From: Drosophila miranda
Taxonomy: Eukaryota > Arthropoda > Insecta > Diptera > Drosophilidae
Length of the DNA: 64,000 bases
NCBI RefSeq assembly: GCF_003369915.1
Contig: NW_022881614.1
Coordinates: forward strand, 7,647,001-7,711,000
Direction: 5' to 3'
The notes beneath the pieces are model-generated. The model was given only the letters and a program-made list of their open reading frames with translations. It did no database searches and was not told the origin of the DNA. Numbering within the stretch: the stretch's first letter is position 1; every line of letters starts with the position of its first letter. Of this stretch, positions 11,056 through 21,898 are shown piece after piece. The position numbers were made by a program, and so were the translations under genes.

Positions 11056-11784
11056 TGTTCTGGGCGGTTTTGGAGAGAAGCGATAGGTATCAGGGCTGGA
11101 GAAGAAAGAGACAGCGGCATCTATAGTGGATCCTGGGAAGCAGTGGCAGAGTTGCGTGGGAGAAAAGGAAACGGGCGAGGAAGAAAAAAAGGAAGTTTCC
11201 GGTGGAGAATAGTGGAGGCCGCACGTGCCCTGAAAGAAAAAAGGGAACAAAATTGGTGATCGTGGAGACGACGATCCCACCAAGACATCAGCGGCAGGCA
11301 TCAACATCAGCGGAAGCGGCCGGAAAACTGGTGCGAGAACCGTCAGCGGAGCACCGACTGGAGACACATTTCTGTCCCCACACACCAACCCCCAATAATG
11401 TTCAAGAAGATAAATAAGAAAATATAATGGATATAAAATGAAAATTTGAAAAGAGTCATGAGTGAATAGAAAACGGTAGTTGGGTGGGACGAGAGCGAGA
11501 AGAAGAGCGGTACCCTGAATATTAAAAGGGAGCGAATTCAAAAGGTGGCGCTCATGGAAGGGTGGGAACCTGCTAGGGATAACGAAACCAACTATCCCCG
11601 CTGACGAAAGTGCCAACGAGGACAAGTCTGCCCTATAAATTAGATTTGTTTTTTTTGTATGTTTTTTGTTTGTTTTTGTTTTGTTCAATCCGTCCCCTGG
11701 CTTATCGGGTTGGAAGCACCCCTGACTTCCCCGTGAGCTAGCTAGGAACGATAGGCCAGGGTGGCAAAGAGGCGGATCATAGCA
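11056..11784 (+). repeat. Gypsy array LTR 1
   Basis: Starts TGTTCTGGGCGG and ends just before the primer-binding site TGGCGCCCAAGGG. Unlike LTRs 2 and 3 it has no ISY insertion and lacks two short blocks present in them: one with GACATCGGCAGCAGCAGCCC and one with TTTGTTAGTATTTTTGTG. It therefore shows the empty insertion site TTAGATTTGTTTTTTTTGTA. Confidence 0.8.
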
Positions 11785-11786
11785 AA

Positions 11787-11799
11787 TGGCGCCCAAGGG
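11787..11799 (+). other. Primer-binding site of copy A
   Basis: TGGCGCCCAAGGG directly after the LTR end. The same sequence follows LTR 2 (19225) and LTR 3 (26908). It would anneal to the 3' end of a tRNA to prime minus-strand DNA. Confidence 0.75.
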
Positions 11800-12809
11800 T
11801 AATAGAAGGGATCGATTTTAAGCGCGAGTCTTAAAGACCCGGTGTAAAATGGAACCCTGGTAGAACGAAACTCAGCCGGTCCGCGAGTCCGGGTCCGGGT
11901 TATGTCCAGAGGCATTAACGTCGTTGTCCGATTCTGGGGGATCCACGGTGATCTGAGGGAGGAAACAGCAAAAGGAGTTGGCACTCAGAAAAAGTAAGCG
12001 AAGGTAAATAGAAAGGGGAAAAGAAGGGGGTCCGCTCACCTGCAAAACAATTAATGCAGTTGTCTCTCGTCCCACCAAACAAATTAAAGGTGAATTTTTG
12101 TCTGAAGCAGTTTGGGAATTATATGTTTTTTTTGTTAGTGATTTAGCAGACTATTGGAAAGCCGAAGCAAGAAAACCCAAAGGGAAATCATTTTTTTTTG
12201 AGGACTGACGATCCTCGCTAGCATTGTTTGGAAGCAATTTTAGAAGTAGGCATTAGGCAAGTCATCGGAAAAAGAGTTTTTGTTTGGGAGAGGAAGTATT
12301 TAGTTATTTAGTGTTGCATTTAATTAGGCGATTAATTGTAGATGTAGGTGTTTATTTATTTGATTGAATCAGTTTGGATATTTAGATTTATCAATTTATT
12401 GATTTAAATTAACCGATTTATGTATTTAAATTTATTTATTTGGTTATCTAAACAGGGAATTTATTATTCGCTTATTTATTTATTGCACTATTTATTTATT
12501 TGTTTTCTCGTTACGATTGAAGGTATTGAGGATTAATTAGCCAGGAACTAGGTGTTTAGTGGAGTAGGGTAGTCAGATAATAAACAACCCAATTTATTTA
12601 TCACCAAGACAGTTAAGTAAATAGGGAATAGACGAAGGAAAGGAGTACGTTAGGAAAATTGGTTGATGAGTGACTCGGAGATTTTTAAAGGGTCGGGAAA
12701 GACAAGGCGTAGCCCAGAGGCACAGCGCAGGTACCAGCCGTACAACACCGGGGCCGACGACTCGGTCCCAGGACGGTAAAGCCGGCAGTAGGCCAAAGGG
12801 CCGTCGCAA

Positions 12810-14213
12810 GTGGCGGAAAACGTACATGCGGGGTTGTACCAGGAGGACCCAGAGGCCGGAGCGGTAGGAGGTCAACAGCGAACCCGTAAGGACCTGGTGT
12901 TACCGTCCGAGTTAAGCTCAGCCGTGAACGCAGCCTTAGCCCAAGCACAGGAGACCTACCGAGCGTCGCTCGGGCAGCAAATGGAAGCGCTGAGATCGTC
13001 AATGCAAGCGGACATGCTAGAGTTCATGCGAGAGATCAACGCTGTGGTGGGTTCGTTAAAAGCGGAGCGAACGGCGAGTGATGCGAATGGAAGGAATGGG
13101 AGATCAAATGCAACCAGTCTGGGAGGAGGTCAACAGGAAGCTCCCGCGAACCAGCAAGCGCATCCAACGCACTTGTTCGTGGACAACCGAACATTGGAGG
13201 CCGATCAGAGGACCCAAGCCGATCAGAGACCCGTGGAGGAGTGGCTGTTTAACGGGATGGGCGCAAGAGCAAACCCTAACAGGAATCGACCGAGTTTCGG
13301 AGAGGCTAGGCAGGAGCAAGTGCAGATGCGAAGATGGGGACTTAGCTTCGACGGCGATCCAAAGGGGATGCCCGTGGCGGAATTCATATTCCGGGTGGAG
13401 CATCTACAGACGTCGTATCAGGTACCGTGGGCGGAGGTGTTGAAAGCCTTTCACACATTGGTCAGTGGCCACGCAAGGGATTGGTACTGGATGCATGTTC
13501 GGACGGCAGGAATGCCGGACTGGCCGAATCTGAGATATGGTCTCCAGCAGCAGTTTCAAGTTCGTCGGACAGAGTTCGAGCGAGAGCCAGAGCTCAGGGA
13601 ACGCCGACAACACCACGGGGAGTCGGCGGACCAGTACATCCAGGAGATGTTGGTGTTGAGGTCGAGATTGCTGAATCCGTTCTCGGATTATGATCTAATA
13701 AAGATCATAAAGATCAATATTAGGGATGCAATTTCGAGGGTGATTTATCCAATGCAGATACCAAATCTCCAGAAGCTGCGAGAAGAGTGTGCGGACGCCG
13801 AGAAACTGCTGGCGACGCGATGGACAAGGAGCGGTCCAGACCATGGGGGTAGTAGGCGCAGGGAAGATCACAAAGTACATGAATTGGATGCGAACACTCA
13901 CGACCCAGAGGAACATACCGAGGCATTGGATGCTGTCCATAGGACGAGGGAATCCGGAGTCGACCGCACCCAGCTGAAGTGCTGGAATTGCGCTCAGCCG
14001 GGTCACACCTATTTTGAGTGTGAGTCGGCCGTGCGTAACCTGTTCTGCTACAAGTGTGAGTCGGCCGTGCGTAACCTGTTCTGCTACAAGTGCTGGCCCG
14101 GGCTGGCCGGGGTCATCCTCCCTAAATGCCCTAAATGTCGGCCCGGAAACGCGAAAAGGAGCACGACGCAATTGGAGGAGTCGAGTACCACGTCGCCGCG
14201 AAGCAGCCAATAG
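12810..14213 (+). CDS. gag: Gag of gypsy copy A
   Basis: 467 codons, open to TAG. The middle part (about residues 150-330) is a typical retrotransposon Gag segment with FHTLVSGHARDWYWMHV and FDGDPKGMPVAEF. Near residue 390 a CCHC knuckle CWNCAQPGHTYFEC is followed by two tandem copies of a 12-residue unit (ESAVRNLFCYKC). The true start could lie upstream: in copy C the same frame extends leftwards to 28002, while in A a small sequence difference near 12787 closes it. Gag ends overlapping pol, which lies in the -1 frame. Confidence 0.8.
   Translation: MAENVHAGLYQEDPEAGAVGGQQRTRKDLVLPSELSSAVNAALAQAQETYRASLGQQMEALRSSMQADMLEFMREINAVVGSLKAERTASDANGRNGRSNATSLGGGQQEAPANQQAHPTHLFVDNRTLEADQRTQADQRPVEEWLFNGMGARANPNRNRPSFGEARQEQVQMRRWGLSFDGDPKGMPVAEFIFRVEHLQTSYQVPWAEVLKAFHTLVSGHARDWYWMHVRTAGMPDWPNLRYGLQQQFQVRRTEFEREPELRERRQHHGESADQYIQEMLVLRSRLLNPFSDYDLIKIIKINIRDAISRVIYPMQIPNLQKLREECADAEKLLATRWTRSGPDHGGSRRREDHKVHELDANTHDPEEHTEALDAVHRTRESGVDRTQLKCWNCAQPGHTYFECESAVRNLFCYKCESAVRNLFCYKCWPGLAGVILPKCPKCRPGNAKRSTTQLEESSTTSPRSSQ
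14019..14090 (+). repeat. 36-bp in-frame tandem repeat in Gag, two units (copy A)
   Basis: Two exact 36-base units starting TGTGAGTCGGCC and ending TGCTACAAG. Copy B has three units (21668-21775) and copy C two (29351-29422). Each adds one ESAVRNLFCYKC block to the zinc-knuckle region. Confidence 0.9.
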
Positions 14214-14319
14214 AAAGGCCCTCCAACGTTAAATTAGATACCCCTAAGGAAAGAAGTAGCAATAAAAATATTTACACTACCATATATAAGGTTAACCAAG
14301 CGGTATTACCCGAAGCTAG

Positions 14320-17094
14320 ATGGTCCGGGCGCAAGCCGATTGCCGCCGACAGCGGCAGTACGAACAGGCCAGGAATCGGATAATGGGGGACGAACTCGAT
14401 GAAAGTATCCGAACGGGAGCAGTCAGAGCACAGCGGGCTCGGGACAGGTTTCAGGGGCGCAAGAGGAGGCGGCTCCAGGTGTGTGCTGCAGTCCATTTGG
14501 CAATTCGTCAGGATGACAGGCCATTCGCACGAGTGAAGTTGGGCCCGAGGACGCTGATGGGACTACTGGATACAGGGGCATCGGTGAGCCTTCTGGGGAA
14601 AGGTGGCCTGGAACTGATAGGAGAATTGGAGCTGAAACTTCAAGACATAAAGAAATTCTCAGTACAAACAGCGGGCGGCACTCCTCATAAAATACTGGGA
14701 CATGTGTCGACGGTGATGACGTATGGAGGCCAGAAGCAGACTATGGAGTTGTTCCTGTGTCCGTGTCCCTCGCTGAAACAACCGCTGTACCTAGGGGTCG
14801 ATTTCTGGCGGAAGTTTGGTCTGGCTCCGCATATAGTAGGCCTAGAACGACACAAGGAATTAGCCGAAATTGATGCTGAGGTGCTGACTAGGAGTAGACC
14901 AACGGAACCGCACGAGTTGACGCACACGCAGCAGACACGTCTGGACCAGGTGAAGAACAACTTCAGGGCATTCGACACACATGGTTTGGGAAGAACGACG
15001 CTCGAAAGGCACGAAATTCAATTAATCGAGGGAGCCGTACCCGTAAAGGAGCGATTCTACCCGGTATCTCCCGCGGTGCAAGAGCTGTTGTTTGCCGAGG
15101 TGGACGAAATGTTGCGTCTCGGAGTCATCGAAACCAGCGAGAGCCCGTGGAGCAACCGCGTGACGCTGGTACGGAAGCCGGGAAAAAACCGATTGTGTCT
15201 GGATGCGCGGAAACTAAACAAATTAACCGTGAAGGATGCTTACCCGCTGCATAGCATTGAGTCAATTCTGAGCCGCGTAGAGGATACTGTGCATCGATTT
15301 AAAGCACGCATTTTGGCAGATAGAGCTGGAGCCTGAAAGTCGGACGTACACAGCATTCACGGTGCCGGGCAGACCACTCTATCAATTTAAATCGATGCCC
15401 TTCGGGTTGTGCAATGCAGCCCAACGGCTGTGTCGGTTGATGGATCGAGTAATTCCACAACGACTCCGAAGCCATGTCTTTGTATACTTAGACGATCTAC
15501 TAGTTATTTCCCGGACGTTTGAGGAGCATATACACCTGTTAGAGGAAGTGGCCAAGTGTCTCGAGGAGGCAAACCTGACAATTGGAAGAAAAAAATCGAA
15601 ATTCGGCTATAAATATTTAAAGTACATCGTAGGCGACGGCGCACTTAGGACAGATCCGGAGAAAGTACAGGCGATCACCCAAATACCAATGCCAAGGAAC
15701 GTGAGAGAAATCCGGAGATTTTTGGGGATAGCTGGCTGGTATCGGCGGTTTATCCGAAATTTCTCGGCACTCTCGGCTCCTCTGACAGACTGTCTGAAAG
15801 GAAAAGGGCAATTTAAGCTGACGGAGGAGGCAGGAAAATCGTTCGAGGAGCTCAAAAAAGCACTTACCAGCGCCCCCGTGCTACATCGCCCAGACCTTAA
15901 GAAGCACTTCTTCATCCAGTGTAATGCGAGTCACGTGGGGATTGGAGCAGTTCTCTTCCAGAGGGATGATGAAGGAGCAGAGCACCCGATCGCATTCTTT
16001 TCGGCGAAGCTAAGAGGGGCACAGCTCAACTATAGCGTGCCAGAGAAGGAGTGTCTGGCGGCGGTAAGAGCCATAGAGAAGTGCCGTGCATACGTAGAAC
16101 TGATGCCAATCACGCTGATAACAGATCACGCGAGTTTGCAGTGGCTCATGCGATTCAAAGCACTGGATGGGAGGCTAGCCAGGTGGTCGTTGGCTCTCCA
16201 GGCTTATGACTTCGAAATCGAGCACCGCAAAGGAAAGGAAAATATCGTCGCCGATACGCTGTCACGTCCCTTTGACGTTGACGCTATCGACTTCCTGGAG
16301 TTCGACACCACAGCCTTCGAGGATGAAGAATACCGAAGAAAAATCGAGTCGGTCCAGTGCGATGCGGATGAGTTCCCAGACCTGAAGGTGGAGGAAGGAC
16401 TGCTGTTTAAGCGCACACAATTTGGCCGGCCGGAAATAGAGGAGTTTTCGTGGAAGCTATGGATCCCGGAAGCCCTGACGAGCACACTGATCCAACAGGC
16501 TCACGACAGCGATGTGGCAATGCATGGAGGAATCACGAGGACACAGGGACGGCTGCGACAGCTCTATTATTGGCCCCGGATGACCGTGCAGGTGAAGGCA
16601 TATGTGGCTGATTGTGACACCTGCAAAGAAACAAAAAATTCAACACAGGTTCACCGTCCACTCATGGGGGCCGAAACCAGAACCGAGAGGCCGCCATACT
16701 TTGTGTTGTTTGGGCAGCACATGTTTATAGCGGCCGAGATTATAAATTGGCACGCAGACTGGGCGCCCTAAATGATGCACAAATGTCCCCCTTGGCGAGG
16801 AGTGACAAGATGGAAATAGTCCGAGATGAGGTCCGAGGAAACTCTCATGAAGCCTACAACAGAGCGAAGAACAGGTATAATCGAAAAGATCGAGAAATTA
16901 GGTACTCACCGGGTCAGGAAATATATAAGCGGAATTTCGTGTTGAGCAAATTTAAAAACAACATCAACGCAAAGTTCAGCCCAAAATACGTCAAGTGCCG
17001 AGTGATCCGGAGTATGGGCAACAGTCTGTACGAGCTGGAGACGTTGCAAGGCTCACGTATTGGGGTGTTTCACTCAAAGGATCTGAAGCAGTAG
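14320..17094 (+). pseudogene. pol: Pol of gypsy copy A, broken
   Basis: Frame one (14320-15336) contains protease LLDTGAS and the N-terminal part of reverse transcriptase. It is broken just before RT motif A near 15292 by the frameshift shared with copies B and C. Frame two (15362-16771) carries the RT active site VYLDDLLV, RNase H (ITDHASLQWL, EHRKGKENIVADTLSR) and the integrase zinc-binding HHCC region ending CDTCKETK. The integrase catalytic core is absent: a 435-base in-frame deletion relative to copy C joins sequence at 16692. A one-base loss soon after puts the integrase C-terminus (16747-17094) in another frame. Copy A also lacks a few residues after the RT active site (KYLKYIVGDG, where copies B and C have KYLKYLGYIVGDG). 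Confidence 0.85.
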
Positions 17095-17236
17095 CCCAGG
17101 CATCTCAGTCGATGGAGCCAGAGACTCTCAATCTCAGGGTGTGGGCGATGGCCTACGTTTGGGGCCCCTTAATTAAAAAAGCTCGCCTGCTTGGCACTCC
17201 CGTTTCGGCGGAGTAATCCTGGAAACGGTAGTGTGG

Positions 17237-19222
17237 TGTTATGGGCGGTTTTGGAGAGAGCCGATAGGTATCAGGGCTGGAGAAGAAAGAGACAGCGGCA
17301 TCTATAGTGGATCCTGGGAAGCAGTGGCAGAGTTGCGTGGGAGAAAAGGAAACGGGGCGAGGAAGAAAAAAAGGAAGTTTCCGGTGGAGAATAGTGGAGG
17401 CCGCACGTGCCCTGAAAGAAAAAAGGAAACAAAATTGGTGATCGTGAAGACGACGATCCCACCAAGACATCAGCGGCAGGCATCAACTTCAGCGGAAGCG
17501 GCGGACATCGGCAGCAGCAGCCCGGTACTGGCCAGGCCGGAAAACTGGTGCGAGAACCGTCAGCGGAGCACCGACTGGAGACACGTTTCTGTCCCCACAC
17601 ACCAACAGGAAGCAACAACCTCTATCGAAGGGGGCTGCAAATTCGGCCGAAATAGGGTTTATTTTTTTTGTTAGTATTTTTGTGTTAGTATTTGTTTCCT
17701 TTATATAAACCTAGATTATTAATTAATAATGTTCAAGAAGATAAATAAGAAAATATAATGGATATAAAATGAAAATTTGAAAAGAGTCATGAGTGAATAG
17801 AAAACGGTAGTTGGGTGGGACGAGAGCGAGAAGAAGAGCGGTACCCTGAATATTAAAAGGGAGCGAATTCAAAAGGTGGCGCTCATGGAAGGGTGGGAAC
17901 CTGCTAGGGATAACGAAACCAAGTATCCCCGCTGACGAAAGTGCCAACGAGGACAAGTCTGCCCTATAAATTAGATTTGTTTTTATACCCGATACTCAAA
18001 ATGAGTATTGGGGTATATTAGATTTGTGATAAAAGTGGATGTGTGTAACGTCCAGAAGGAACCGTTTCCGACCCCATAAAGTATATATATTCTTGATCAG
18101 CATCAATAGCCGAGTCGATTGAGCCATGTCTGTCTGTCCGTCTGTCCGTCCGTCTGTCCGTCCCTATTAGCGCCTAGTGCTCAAAGACTATAAGAGCTAG
18201 AGCAACGATGTTTTGGATCCAGACTTCTGTGATATGTCACTGCTACAAAAATATTTCAAAACTTCGCCCCGCCCACTTCCCCCCCCACAAAGGACGAAAA
18301 TCTGTGGCATCCACAATTTTAAAGATACGGGAAAACCAAAAACGCAGAATCGTAGAGAATGACTATATCTTTTAGACTGCAGAATTTGAATAAGATCGTA
18401 TTATTATTATAGCCAGCATTAAGAAAACAATTTCATTTTTTCTCGCCCTGTCTCTCTCTAACACACACGTAGCATAGCCGGCTTTGCTTAGAGTAAAACA
18501 TTAGCGCCTAGATCTCAGAGACTATAAAAGCTAGAGCAACCAAATTTGGTATCCACACTCCTAATATATCGGACCGAGACGAGTTTGTTTCAAAATTTCG
18601 CCACACCCCCTTCCGCCCCCGCAAAGGATGCAAATCTGGGGATATTCACAAATCTCAGAGACTATTAAGGCTAGAGTAACCAATTTTGGTATCCGCACTC
18701 CTGTTAGATCTCACTTTAAAACGTATATCTCAAAATTTCGCACCACCCCCTTCCGCCCCCACAAAGAACGAAAATCTGTTGCATCCACAATATTGAGGAT
18801 ACGAGAAAACTAAAAACGCAGAATCATAGATAATGATCATATCTATCAGATTGCTGAATCTGGATCAGATAAGATCATTTTTATAGCCAAAAGGAACAAA
18901 TCAATTTGCACTGGCTACGCAGCCCCCGACGTCACGATCAGACTGATTTTCTGTCTCTCTCGCACGCACTCTTTGTCGTGTAGTTCAAATTAGCGGCGTC
19001 TGCCGGAGTGGCTCTCTCTCCTACTGACTTAGTATCGGGTATAGCTGTAGAGTTGCGGTGTCCGCTGCAACTCACAACGTTCCCCCTCGTTTTTGTATGT
19101 TTTTTGTTTGTTTTTGTTTTGTTCAATCCGTCCCCTGGCTTATCGGGTCGGAAGCACCCCTGACTTCCCCGTGAGCTAGCTGGGAACGATAGGCCAGGGT
19201 GGCATAGAGGCGGATCATAGCA
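17237..19222 (+). repeat. Gypsy array LTR 2, interrupted by ISY
   Basis: Starts TGTTATGGGCGG, ends before TGGCGCC at 19225. It serves as 3' LTR of copy A and 5' LTR of copy B. Without the ISY it is about 880 bases. Confidence 0.85.
17985..19089 (+). mobile_element. ISY element inserted in LTR 2
   Basis: Forward full-length-looking ISY, ATACCCGATACTC to CCCCCTCG, in the T-run of the LTR. LTR 3 carries the same insertion at the same base with nearly identical sequence. Confidence 0.9.
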
Positions 19223-20458
19223 AATGGCGCCCAAGGGTAATAGAAGGGATCGATTTTAAGCGCGAGTCTTAAAGACCCGGTGTAAAATGGAACCCTGGTA
19301 GAACGAAACTCAGCCGGTCCGCGAGCCGGGAATAAATCCTAGCCGTCGTAGCCGCTGAGAGGAGTAGATGAGAGGAAAATGGACATGGTAGTTATGTATC
19401 GAAAGTAGAAGGGAAGGAAGTGCGTGTCCCGAGTTGTGGTCCAGGTATTACCAGGTGGTAGTAGCATCGTTGTCCGACTCGTGGAGCTCGCTGTCTGGAT
19501 CTGAAAAGAGGAGGAGGTGCCGGAGGATCTATCGAGTCGTGGTCCGGGTAATGTCCAGAGGCATTAACGTCGTTGTCCGATTCTGGGGGATCCACGGTGA
19601 TCTGAGGGAGGAAACAGCAAAAGGAGTTGGCACTCAGAAAAAGTAAGCGAAGGTAAATAGAAAGGGGAAAAGAAGGGGGTCCGCTCACCTGCAAAACAAT
19701 TAATGCAGTTGTCTCTCGTCCCACCAAACAAGTTAAAGGTGAATTTTTGTCTGAAGCATTTTGGGAATTATATGTTTTTTTTGTTAGTGATTTAGCAGAC
19801 TATTGGAAAGCCGAAGCAAGAAAACCCAAAAGGAAATCATTTTTTTTTGAGGACTGACGATCCTCGCTAGCATTGTTTGGAAGCAATTTTAGAAGTAGGC
19901 ATTAGGCAAGTCATCGGAAAAAGAGTTTTTGTTTGGGAGAGGAAGTATTTAGTTATTTAGTGTTGCATTTAATTAGGCGATTAATTGTAGATGTAGGTGT
20001 TTATTTATTTGATTGAATCAGTTTGGATATTTAGATTTATCAATTTATTGATTTAAATTAACCGATTTATGTATTTAAATTTATTTATTTGGTTATCTAA
20101 ACAGGGAATTAATTATTCGCTTATTTATTTATTGCACTATTTATTTATTTGTTTTCTCGTTACGATTGAAGGTATTGAGGATTAATTAGCCAGGAACTAG
20201 GTGTTTAGTGGAGTAGGGTAGTCAGATAATAAACAACCCAATTTATTTATCACCAAGACAGTTAAGTAAATAGGGAATAGACGAAGGAAAGGAGTACGTT
20301 AGGAAAATTGGTTGATGAGTGACTCGGAGATTTTTAAAGGGTCGGGAAAGACAAGGCGTAGCCCAGAGGCACAGCGCAGGTACCAGCCGTACAACACCGG
20401 GGCCGACGACTCGGTCCCAGGACGGTAAAGCCGGCAGTAGGCCAAAGGGCCGTCGCAA

Positions 20459-21898
20459 GTGGCGGAAAACGTACATGCGGGGTTGTACCAGGAGGACCCA
20501 GAGGCCGGAGCGGTAGGAGGTCAACAGCGAACCCGTAAGGACCTGGTGTTACCGTCCGAGTTAAGCTCAGCCGTGAACGCAGCCTTAGCCCAAGCACAGG
20601 AGACCTACCGAGCGTCGCTCGGGCAGCAAATGGAAGCGCTGAGATCGTCAATGCAAGCGGACATGCTAGAGTTCATGCGAGAGATCAACGCTGTGGTGGG
20701 TTCGTTAAAAGCGGAGCGAACGGCGAGTGATGCGAATGGAAGGAATCGGGGATCAAATGCAACCAGTCTGGGAGGAGGTCAACAGGAAGCACCCGCGAAC
20801 CAGCAAGTGCATCCAACGCACTTGTTCGTGGACAACCGAACATTGGAGGCCGATCAGAGGACCCAAGCTGATCAGAGACCCGTGGAGGAGTGGCTGTTCA
20901 ACGGGATGGGCGCAAGAGCAAACCCTAACAGGAATCGACCGAGTTTCGGAGAGGCTAGGCAGGAACAAGTGCATATACGAAGATGGGGACTTAGCTTCGA
21001 CGGCGATCCAAAGGGGATGCCCGTGGCGGAATTCATATTCCGGGTGGAGCATCTACAGACGTCGTATCAGGTACCGTGGGCGGAGGGGTTGAAAGCCTTT
21101 CACACATTGGTCAGTGGCCACGCAAGGGATTGGTACTGGATGCATGTTCGGACGGTAGGAATGCCGGACTGGCCGAATCTGAGATATGGTCTCCAGCAGC
21201 AGTTTCAAGTTCGTCGGACAGAGTTCGAGCGAGAGCCAGAGCTCAGGGAACGCCGACAACACCACGGGGAGTCGGCGGACCAGTACATCCAGGAGAGGTT
21301 GGGGTTGAGGTCGAGATTGCTGAATCCGTTCTCGGATTATGATCTAATAAAGATCATAAAGATCAATATTAGGGATGCAATTTCGAGGCTGATTTATCCA
21401 ATGCAGATACCAAATCTCCAGAAGCTGCGAGAAGAGTGTGCGGACGCCGAGAAACTGCTGGCGACGCGATGGACAAGGAGCGGTCCAGACCATGGGGGTA
21501 GTAGGCGCAGGGAAGATCACAAAGTACATGAATTGGATGCGAACACTCACGACCCAGAGGAACATACCGAGGCATTGGATGCTGTCCATAGGACGAGGGA
21601 ATCCGGAGGCGACCGCACCCAGCTGAAGTGCTGGAATTGCGCTCAGCCGGGTCACACCTATTTTGAGTGTGAGTCGGCCGTGCGTAACCTGTTCTGCTAC
21701 AAGTGTGAGTCGGCCGTGCGTAACCTGTTCTGCTACAAGTGTGAGTCGGCCGTGCGTAACCTGTTCTGCTACAAGTGCTGGCCAGGGCTGGCCGGGGTCA
21801 TCGTCCCTAAATGCCCTAAATGTCGGCCCGGAAACGCGAAAAGGAGCACGACGCAATTGGAGGAGTCGAGTACCACGTCGCCGCGAAGCAGCCAATAG
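20459..21898 (+). CDS. gag: Gag of gypsy copy B
   Basis: 479 codons, open throughout, and 12 residues longer than copy A because the 36-bp zinc-knuckle repeat has three units here (21668-21775). The CCHC knuckle CWNCAQPGHTYFEC is intact. The pol frame begins in the -1 frame by 21820 and overlaps the end of gag by about 80 bases, as expected for -1 frameshift expression. Only a handful of residues differ from copy A. Confidence 0.8.
   Translation: MAENVHAGLYQEDPEAGAVGGQQRTRKDLVLPSELSSAVNAALAQAQETYRASLGQQMEALRSSMQADMLEFMREINAVVGSLKAERTASDANGRNRGSNATSLGGGQQEAPANQQVHPTHLFVDNRTLEADQRTQADQRPVEEWLFNGMGARANPNRNRPSFGEARQEQVHIRRWGLSFDGDPKGMPVAEFIFRVEHLQTSYQVPWAEGLKAFHTLVSGHARDWYWMHVRTVGMPDWPNLRYGLQQQFQVRRTEFEREPELRERRQHHGESADQYIQERLGLRSRLLNPFSDYDLIKIIKINIRDAISRLIYPMQIPNLQKLREECADAEKLLATRWTRSGPDHGGSRRREDHKVHELDANTHDPEEHTEALDAVHRTRESGGDRTQLKCWNCAQPGHTYFECESAVRNLFCYKCESAVRNLFCYKCESAVRNLFCYKCWPGLAGVIVPKCPKCRPGNAKRSTTQLEESSTTSPRSSQ

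Larger units (their letters stand above)
11785..17236 (+). mobile_element. Ty3/gypsy element copy A, internal region
   Basis: Runs from the primer-binding site at 11787 through an AT-rich leader, gag and pol to the next LTR at 17237. It has no env-like frame. The leader is about 225 bases shorter than in copies B and C: the stretch from CCGGGAATAAATCC to the GAGTCGTGG block is missing. The order protease, RT, RNase H, integrase is that of Ty3/gypsy. A relation to the D. miranda element TRAM is possible but cannot be tested here. Confidence 0.85.

Noticed and set aside
13695..14210. Minus-strand open frames repeated in each gypsy copy
   Set aside because: They mirror gag exactly in all copies and look like shadow frames, not an antisense gene.
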